Source: UBA10649 sp965278945 (GTDB lineage: Bacteria; Actinomycetota; Actinomycetes; S36-B12). From it: 64,000 nucleotides of DNA. The stretch covers positions 930,001 to 994,000 of the forward strand of contig OZ257128.1 of the NCBI GenBank assembly GCA_965278945.1, in the 5' to 3' direction. Shown piece after piece: positions 58,319 through 64,000 of the stretch. Each line of letters begins with the position of its first letter. The stretch's first letter is position 1. The notes below the pieces were generated by a model. It had not been told where the DNA came from and made no database searches. It was given only the letters and a program-made list of their open reading frames with translations. The translations under genes and the position numbers were made by a program.

Positions 58319-59017
58319 GGAGGCGGTCGTGAAGCGACCGTCGCGCAGGTGCAGCGACGACGTGCACAGCTTGCCGACCAGGCCCGCGTCGTGGCTGGAG
58401 AGCACAAGCGTCCCTGACCGAGTCAGGAACTCCTCGAGCCGGCCCGACGCCCGGGAGTTGAACTCCGCATCAGCGGCCCCGATGCCCTCATCGACCAAGA
58501 GCACATCGGCCCGGAGAGAGGTGATGGTCGAGAACCGCAGGCGGACCTGCATGCCCGACGAGTACGAGTACACCGGGTGATCGATGCGCGGGCCTAGGCC
58601 CGAAAAGTCGACGATGTCGTCGATCCGGCGCTCCATGCGCTTCGAAGACTCACCGAGTTTCACGCCGAGCTGGATCGCGTTCTCCCGGCCGGTCGCCTCA
58701 GGGTCGAGGCCCTCGTTCGGGCCTCCCAGCAGCGCGATGACCCGGCCTCGCGTCACAGCGGCACCGCGAGTCGGGGTCAGAACACCAGCCATCACCGCGA
58801 GCATCGTCGACTTGCCCGCCCCGTTGGGACCCAACAACCCGAGTCGCGTCCCCGGGGCGATATCGAGGGTCACGTCCTCCAGGGCCACGATCGTGTCACC
58901 CTCCTCGCGCACGCCGCGCAGGCGATTGGCCACCGCACGCTTGAGGTTGTAGTGATGCGCGTGGCGAAGTTGGTAGTGAACCCACACTTCACGCAGGGAG
59001 ATAGCAGGCTCGGTCAT
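58307..59017 (-). CDS. Polysaccharide/teichoic acid ABC exporter, ATP-binding subunit
   Basis: A 236-aa ATPase of the Wzt/TagH type: YNLKRAVANRLRG before the core, Walker A GLLGPNGAGKSTMLAVMAG, Q-loop region GGPNEGLDPEATGREN, signature SYSSGMQVRLRFS, Walker B ADVLLVDEGIGAADAEF and switch VLSSHDAGLVGKLC. No extra C-terminal carbohydrate-binding domain, so substrate choice is not made there. ATG 59017 overlaps the permease stop (ATGA). Confidence 0.93.
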   Translation of the reverse strand: MTEPAISLREVWVHYQLRHAHHYNLKRAVANRLRGVREEGDTIVALEDVTLDIAPGTRLGLLGPNGAGKSTMLAVMAGVLTPTRGAAVTRGRVIALLGGPNEGLDPEATGRENAIQLGVKLGESSKRMERRIDDIVDFSGLGPRIDHPVYSYSSGMQVRLRFSTITSLRADVLLVDEGIGAADAEFNSRASGRLEEFLTRSGTLVLSSHDAGLVGKLCTSSLHLRDGRFTTASLPD

Positions 59018-59835
59018 ATCCAGTAGGCAATTCGGTTTCGGGTGCGACTGAAGACGATCCACCCTGAGAGGACGTTCACCACGGTCAGAGCTACGACGCC
59101 GATCACGGTCCACCAAGCAAGCGTGGTGCCGAGCAATGGTGCGCGGAAGAACTCAAGGAGGTAAGTAATGGGATTCCACACGCTCAGCGCGATGCGCTGG
59201 TCCAGCGAGAGTTGTGATGGTACCCAGAAGATGGGGGTGAAGAAGAAGAGGACTTGCGTGAGTGACTGGACCATCGGCCCGACGTCCCTAAACCGCGCGA
59301 CAGTTGGTCCAAGCCAGAGACCGACGAAAAGGCCGTTCGCAGCGATGAGTGCCAATGCGACCGGAAAGAGAATCAAGGTCCATGTCACCGGAACTTGGAA
59401 TGCTACGAGGACCACGATGATGACGAGGAAGTCGTGTCCGAACTGAATCGTCGAGGCGGCAACGCCCTTGTATACGTAAATCGATAGCGGACCTGGAGTG
59501 CTCTTGATCTGGCTTGAGGCCCCGGTCATTGAACTCGAGCCGAGCAGAATCATTCCTGTCATCCAATTGAACGCGACGTATCCGGTCGCAACGTAGGGCA
59601 GGAACGTTTTGAGATCCTGACCAAACAAGATGCCGAAGAGGATCGTGAGCCCTACTACGAACACCACCATACGGACGGTTAGCCACCACGGTCCGAGATA
59701 CGTCCGGCGGTACTGCGAGGTGATCTGAGACCAGGTCAATCCCCACCAAATTGATCGACGGCGGCCACCTTCGCGGATATCGTCGATGCCGGCGCTCAAG
59801 GATCCCCGAGGCGCTTCCACCTGTAGATCCGACAT
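59014..59835 (-). CDS. Polysaccharide/teichoic acid ABC exporter, permease subunit
   Basis: A 273-aa ABC-2 type permease (Wzm/TagG): an amphipathic start WGLTWSQITSQYRRTYLGPWWLT (the typical RYRxSxLGxxW stretch) and six TM segments, ending RTRNRIAYWI. With the ATPase encoded next it exports an undecaprenyl- or lipid-linked polysaccharide. ATG 59835 has AAGGGG at 7 nt; GTG 59844 would overlap that ribosome site. It is divergent from the large glycan-assembly gene; the 173-bp gap (59836-60008) contains an AT-rich TATTTT at 59937 as a possible -10 for the plus strand and nothing else I can name. Confidence 0.93.
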   Translation of the reverse strand: MSDLQVEAPRGSLSAGIDDIREGGRRRSIWWGLTWSQITSQYRRTYLGPWWLTVRMVVFVVGLTILFGILFGQDLKTFLPYVATGYVAFNWMTGMILLGSSSMTGASSQIKSTPGPLSIYVYKGVAASTIQFGHDFLVIIVVLVAFQVPVTWTLILFPVALALIAANGLFVGLWLGPTVARFRDVGPMVQSLTQVLFFFTPIFWVPSQLSLDQRIALSVWNPITYLLEFFRAPLLGTTLAWWTVIGVVALTVVNVLSGWIVFSRTRNRIAYWI

Positions 59836-60008
59836 GCCGGCCACCCCTTCTCAGAGCGGCAAGGCTACACAAGGGACATTGCAGAAGCACTCTCCTCCCT
59901 CCGACCGCACTCTGGGGCCGGGCTTACTACGCATGGTATTTTCCCGGAGTAAGCGACGAGAATCGGTTAGATCAAGTTCGCAGATCCGGGGGAGGTGGGA
60001 ACGAACTC

Positions 60009-62258
60009 ATGACGGCTGTCTACCCGCCTCGACAGCCGGACGAGATTGCAGCGGACGAATCTTCTCCGCCTGAGCACTCACTCGACGTTTCGGATCGTTC
60101 TCACGATGCGCTCCGCGCCGAGAACGAGCGGCTCGCCCAGCGGGTGGCAGACCTCGAAAGCACTGTCGTCGAGTATCGGGCGCAGATGAGCCAGGTTCTC
60201 TCAAGTCTGTCGTGGAGACTCACCAGCCCACTTCGAGCGCTAACTTCCCGCTGGCGGCGTGTGAAGGTCCGTGCTCGCCGTGCCCTTAAGAGGATTCGGT
60301 CACGAAGGTCAGCGTCGCAGGAAGTCCTCACTGCCGGACTATTCCCGCCTCCGATTGAGAGCTTGCCCCACTTCTCGCCGCTGCAGCGGGGTTTTGAACC
60401 AAACGCGTTAGCACGACCGCCGAGCGCTGACGGACCTCTCCGCCGCGGTGACGGAGAGCCAATCGTCTTGGTAGTCGCCCATGTTCATTATCCCGAGCTA
60501 TGGGGAGACATCGACGATCGTCTTGCCAGGATGCCCTGCGATTTTGATCTGATCGTCACCGTAACCGAAGGTCCGGCAGAGGCGGTGATCCCGAGCGTCC
60601 TTCGTCGTCATCCTCGGGCTCGTGTTGATGTTGTCACCAACCGCGGCCGTGACTGGGCGCCTCTGGTCGCGCTTGCCAACGAGGGTGCGCTCTCAGGCTA
60701 TTCGGCCATCGCGAAGGTTCACACGAAGAAGAGCGAGCACCGCATTGATGGCGACGGTTGGCGACTCGAGCTTCTCGACGGGATCTTCGAATCGCCAGAG
60801 GCGATCCGAAGAGTAATCGACCTGCTTTCTGAGGATCGAACCGCCGGGTTGGTGATTCCCACCGGTCACGTCGCCGGAACGGAGCATTGGGGGAGCGATC
60901 GGGCTCTGGTGGACATGCTCGCGTCGAGGTTGCCGATGGCGTACGACCCGGACCAACTCGCCTTTCCAAGCGGGTCGATGTTCTGGTGTCGTCCGTGGCT
61001 GCTGGAGCGACTATCTGATCTGTGCCTCACGGCTGCCGACTTCGAGCCTGAGGCGGGTCAGTATGACGCTACGACGGCACACGCTCTGGAAAGAATGGTT
61101 GGAGTATTCGTACAGTGTGGGGCGATGGACGTTGTGGAGGCGATGGACGTTCAGCCACGACTTGCGAAGATGAGGCGAGCTGCACCTGTGAGACCGAGGG
61201 TCCTCACGTTCTTTCTGCCGCAGTACCACCCCGTTCCTGAGAACGACGAGTTCTGGGGCCACGGGTTCACGGACTGGGTCAATGTCGCGAAGGCGAGCCC
61301 CTTGTTTGATGGGCACGTCCAGCCAGTTCTGCCTGCGGACGAAGTCGGCTTCTACGACCTTCGTGATCCTGCGATTCTGAAGCGGCAAGCGGACGAGGCT
61401 CGTGACTACGGGATCGACGGCTTTGTGTTCCATCACTACTGGTTCGATGGTCGTCAGGTCCTCGAACGTCCATTGCGCAATTGGCTGGAAGACCCCACCA
61501 TCGACATGCCGTTGGCCTTGTGCTGGGCGAACGAGCCGTGGACACGTCGGTGGGACGGTCTGGACCGCAACGTGCTGATTCCGCAGTCCTTTGGGGCTGC
61601 GTGGGAGCGGCGCTATATCGCAGATATCGCTCCCTATCTGCGAGACTCGCGATACATACGAGTGGATGGAAAGCCGCTTCTCGTCATTTATCGTGCGGAT
61701 CTGATCCCGAACTTCGTGCAATCGATACGCGCGATGCGCGCAGAGGCTCGCCGTGCGGGGCTAGGCGATCTCACGATCCTTGCGGTTTCGCCATCGCGCG
61801 ACTTTGGACCACTTGAATCCGGAGCGCTTGGCGAGGTCGATGGGGTGCTTTCCTTCCCGCCTGGGAGTGGGGTCGAAGTCGAATCAGTCACCTCTCCGGC
61901 CGCGCTGAGATCCGTAGCCCGGCGAGACCAGCTTCTGTCCTATGAATCGGCCGCTCGGATTGTTGGAGATGGCGTATTTGGGCACGAAAGCTCTTACCGT
62001 ACGGTCTTCCCGGGCTGGGACAACACCCCCCGACGGGGTTCCGACAGTTTCGTATTCTTCGGGTCCAACCCAGCCTCCTTCCGAGGTTGGCTTCAAAGAG
62101 TTGTCGGGGTCAACCCGGCACCGCGTAGCGGACTAGTGTTCATCAACGCATGGAACGAGTGGGCGGAAGGTGCAGCAATTGAGAAGGGTCGACGATTTGG
62201 TGGAGGATTCTTGTCGTCCGTCGCAGACGTGTTACCGAGTCGATCGATAAATGACTGA
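60009..62258 (+). CDS. RgpF-like/WbsX-like two-domain glycan synthesis protein
   Basis: A 749-aa cytoplasmic protein. Residues 35-60 are a short coiled coil (LRAENERLAQRVADLESTV) followed by SSLSWRLTSPLRALTSRWR, a motif shared by many polysaccharide glycosyltransferases. Residues ~105-330 resemble RgpF (rhamnan synthesis F: VLVVAHVHYPELWGDIDDRL, NRGRDWAPLVAL, AIAKVHTKKS). Residues ~395-740 are WbsX/GH99-like (LTFFLPQYHPVPENDEFWGHGFTDWVNVAKA, FHHYWFDGRQVLERPL, ALCWANEPWTRRWDG, FINAWNEWAEGAAI). ATG 60009 has GGGGGAGGTGGG upstream. It overlaps the next gene by 8 nt. Confidence 0.88.
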   Translation: MTAVYPPRQPDEIAADESSPPEHSLDVSDRSHDALRAENERLAQRVADLESTVVEYRAQMSQVLSSLSWRLTSPLRALTSRWRRVKVRARRALKRIRSRRSASQEVLTAGLFPPPIESLPHFSPLQRGFEPNALARPPSADGPLRRGDGEPIVLVVAHVHYPELWGDIDDRLARMPCDFDLIVTVTEGPAEAVIPSVLRRHPRARVDVVTNRGRDWAPLVALANEGALSGYSAIAKVHTKKSEHRIDGDGWRLELLDGIFESPEAIRRVIDLLSEDRTAGLVIPTGHVAGTEHWGSDRALVDMLASRLPMAYDPDQLAFPSGSMFWCRPWLLERLSDLCLTAADFEPEAGQYDATTAHALERMVGVFVQCGAMDVVEAMDVQPRLAKMRRAAPVRPRVLTFFLPQYHPVPENDEFWGHGFTDWVNVAKASPLFDGHVQPVLPADEVGFYDLRDPAILKRQADEARDYGIDGFVFHHYWFDGRQVLERPLRNWLEDPTIDMPLALCWANEPWTRRWDGLDRNVLIPQSFGAAWERRYIADIAPYLRDSRYIRVDGKPLLVIYRADLIPNFVQSIRAMRAEARRAGLGDLTILAVSPSRDFGPLESGALGEVDGVLSFPPGSGVEVESVTSPAALRSVARRDQLLSYESAARIVGDGVFGHESSYRTVFPGWDNTPRRGSDSFVFFGSNPASFRGWLQRVVGVNPAPRSGLVFINAWNEWAEGAAIEKGRRFGGGFLSSVADVLPSRSIND

Positions 62259-63492
62259 GCCGGAACTGCTTCCAAGTCAGTGCGCCACGATCGAGTCCTA
62301 TCGTGGGTCGTATCGGCCCACAGCTGCGCCCGTCAAGAATCAGGAGATTCCATGGCTGATTGGAGTCACCGGAAACCCGTACTACCTAGTCGCACCGAAG
62401 TACGTCGGTAACTCCGCAGGAATTCGAGTCCTATACGCGCTTGGTCGGGCACTCAATCGCGCCGGTCTTCGTGCGTACATGGTTGATATCGGCTTAGGCG
62501 GTCCGCCGACCACGTTTGGCGGGCTTGACTACGCCGTGCCTCAGCTAACTCGGCAGTTGAACGACGAGATCATTGCGTCCGGAGCGAAGCCGATAGTCAT
62601 GTACCCGGAGACAATCGTCGGCAACCCGTTGAACGCGCGGTGCGTCGTACGCTATGTCGCCAACTTCCCAGGGCTGCTGGGAGGCGAGGAGACCTTCGAT
62701 CCAACCGAGAGTGTCTGGGCATTTGGATCGGTGCTGGCGAAGGCTGCCGGTACGTCGAATATTCTCACGGTCCCAACTAGCGACCCGCGCTACTGGACGC
62801 CTGGGGACGAGTCGCAATCCCGGGACGCAAGCCTCGTCTACGCTCCTAAGTACAGACTCCTCGGGGGCACGCCGTCTATCCACCCTCAGAGTGTCGAAAT
62901 CAACCGCGACTATCCGAGCGGAGCACCGCTTCGAGACCTGCTTCGTCGCAGCAAGCGACTGTACCTCTATGAGAATAGCGCTCTGGCGATCGAGGCGATG
63001 CTGTGTGGTTGCCCGGTAGTATGGATGCCGAACGAGTTGCTCCATACGCCGATCTTGATCGACGAACTCGGCTGGGCAGGGTCTTCTTGGGGTGATGCTC
63101 CGAAGGACGTGAAGAAGGCACACAAGACTGTCAGTGAGTTCCGCAAGAGTTACGAGCGAACGTTCGTCGATTTCCAGGGACAGCTTGAGCTCTTCATTCG
63201 CTACACACAAGATCTTGCCCATGCTAAGCCGCATCACTTCTTAGCCACACCGGTCATAAGAGATTGCAACGCAGACGCCGCAGTTAGTAGTGGGGGCAGA
63301 GATGCCAGCCTCGAGAGCGAACTTGCTGCGACGCACCTGGCACTAGCTGAAGCCCAGGAGTTCATTCAGGCTGTGGTTTCGAGTCGATCCTGGCGTTCGG
63401 TCCAGTGGTGGCGCCGTACCAAGCAGCGAATGAGGAGAGTGTTTAGACGTCACGATTCCAATGCTTCAAGTGGCGCGCCCGAACAGTCGTAA
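62251..63492 (+). CDS. Glycosyltransferase-like protein
   Basis: A 413-aa protein with GT-B-like features: NSAGIRVLYALGRALNRAGLRAYMVDIG at the N-terminal fold and LYLYENSALAIEAMLCGCPVVWMPNELLHTPILIDELGWAGSSWGD at the sugar-donor site. No motif identifies the sugar. Its C-terminus has a short helix and SSRSWRSVQWWRRTKQRMRR, a version of the SxSWRxxxPxR motif seen at the N-terminus of the upstream protein. ATG 62251 overlaps the upstream stop (ATGACTGA). GC content is lower than in the housekeeping genes. Part of the surface-polysaccharide locus. Confidence 0.75.
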   Translation: MTEPELLPSQCATIESYRGSYRPTAAPVKNQEIPWLIGVTGNPYYLVAPKYVGNSAGIRVLYALGRALNRAGLRAYMVDIGLGGPPTTFGGLDYAVPQLTRQLNDEIIASGAKPIVMYPETIVGNPLNARCVVRYVANFPGLLGGEETFDPTESVWAFGSVLAKAAGTSNILTVPTSDPRYWTPGDESQSRDASLVYAPKYRLLGGTPSIHPQSVEINRDYPSGAPLRDLLRRSKRLYLYENSALAIEAMLCGCPVVWMPNELLHTPILIDELGWAGSSWGDAPKDVKKAHKTVSEFRKSYERTFVDFQGQLELFIRYTQDLAHAKPHHFLATPVIRDCNADAAVSSGGRDASLESELAATHLALAEAQEFIQAVVSSRSWRSVQWWRRTKQRMRRVFRRHDSNASSGAPEQS

Positions 63493-63504
63493 GCGCGAAG
63501 CAAT

Positions 63505-64000
63505 TCAGTTTGCGCTTAGGTCTTTGTGCGTCGAAGCAAGCGGCCGGAACCTATCTCGGTGGGACCAGAACGCCTCCTTCAGGTGCTCTGGAAGTGACAT
63601 TGCCTGCGGGAGGCTAAGGAAACCCTTCGCGAAGTCGACTCGAGTTCGCGGCGTCTTCGCGAGGTACTCACTTGCCTCTGCGAGAATGGTTGACTTCGCC
63701 CGAGTTCCCGTCGGAGTCAGGGCATTCGAGTCGGAATCGAGATGCAACTTCAACTTTGCGAGTCCTGTTTCGCGCCGATACCGGCTTACTCCGACGAACG
63801 ACATGATCCGACCAATCTGCTTAATAGGATCCGCGACGACATCTTCATGAGTCACTCGTAACCACTCTGACTCGCTCGAGGAGATGTGAGTTTCGATCCT
63901 TAGGATCATCTCGACCAAGCGACAAGACACGGACAGAAACTGCTCGGGAACGAAGTTCACTGCAGCGAGTTGCTCCGGTTTCGGGTCATGCCAGATCCCA
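63505..64000 (-). CDS. Sulfotransferase-like protein, 5' end cut by window
   Basis: C-terminal 164 residues of a protein in the sulfotransferase superfamily: SSSESEWLRVTHEDVVADPIKQIGRIMSFVGVSRY matches the PAPS 3'-phosphate-loop region (RYEDLxxDPxxxLxxLxxFLGL), and the end, LPQAMSLPEHLKEAFWSHRDRF, is the usual helical tail. The frame stays open to base 64000, so the P-loop lies outside. It is convergent with the glycosyltransferase-like gene (12-bp gap). It would sulfate a glycan of this locus (inference). Confidence 0.7.
   Translation of the reverse strand, partial: GIWHDPKPEQLAAVNFVPEQFLSVSCRLVEMILRIETHISSSESEWLRVTHEDVVADPIKQIGRIMSFVGVSRYRRETGLAKLKLHLDSDSNALTPTGTRAKSTILAEASEYLAKTPRTRVDFAKGFLSLPQAMSLPEHLKEAFWSHRDRFRPLASTHKDLSAN

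Overview
The window is high-GC DNA from an actinobacterium. The markers are an Lsr2 nucleoid protein, a paired ClpP1/ClpP2 protease with ClpX, a PASTA-class type Ser/Thr kinase, split lycopene cyclase subunits of the Gram-positive C50-carotenoid type, DUF4012 and pentapeptide exported proteins, and many start codons placed 6-8 nt after a TANNNT box (leaderless mRNAs). No rRNA is present, so I do not name a genus. It reads as ordinary chromosome with accessory patches; there is no CRISPR array and no prophage.

Layout. 1-2.5 kb: Ser/Thr kinase (3' cut by the window), a NadR-like P-loop kinase, two lycopene cyclase subunits and a secreted Excalibur protein. 2.5-3.8 kb: an intact IS30-family element sitting inside a dispersed palindromic repeat whose uninterrupted second copy lies at 5.5 kb. 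3.8-5.5 kb: a tightly overlapping four-gene minus-strand operon (molybdopterin oxidoreductase, ferredoxin-reductase-like flavoprotein, DUF5522 Cys protein, 51-aa protein). 5.6-15.7 kb: small enzymes (SnoaL-like, metal/cobalamin-binding-type protein, methyltransferase, hydrolase, aldo/keto reductase, RidA, DHFR-like, lipase) and two secreted low-complexity proteins. 15.8 kb: tRNA-Gly. 16.3-20.3 kb: a glycosyltransferase/methyltransferase/alpha-barrel/quinone-reductase operon. 20.3-26 kb: secreted proteins, including two tandem pentapeptide-repeat proteins, an L,D-transpeptidase and a clan-A glycoside hydrolase, then tRNA-Pro.

26.2-38.3 kb is the protein-quality-control locus tig ... clpP1-clpP2 ... 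clpX, unusually opened up by a 677-aa membrane protein and by a 5.9-kb block carrying a Vgb-like propeller, Lsr2, FkbM methyltransferase, DUF4012 and a tandem pair of small secreted proteins. Just after clpX are two decayed toxin-antitoxin type genes (a MazE antitoxin and a nucleotidyltransferase).

39.4-53.9 kb is a signalling region: three large PAS/GGDEF/EAL proteins (one with RGDEF, one intact, one GGVEF and split by a frameshift from its receiver domain), a GAF-LuxR regulator and a histidine kinase/response regulator pair. The pair is next to an exported redox module (thioredoxin-like lipoprotein, CcdA-like membrane protein, DM13 protein); two near-identical CGTAA-N6-CGTAA sites in front of the module suggest it is that pair's regulon.

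54-64 kb holds a MoxR-DUF58-TgpA-like operon, in which the TgpA-like protein lacks its transglutaminase core, followed by a lower-GC surface-polysaccharide locus: Wzm/Wzt-type ABC exporter, a large RgpF/WbsX-type protein, a glycosyltransferase-like protein and a sulfotransferase-like gene cut by the window end.
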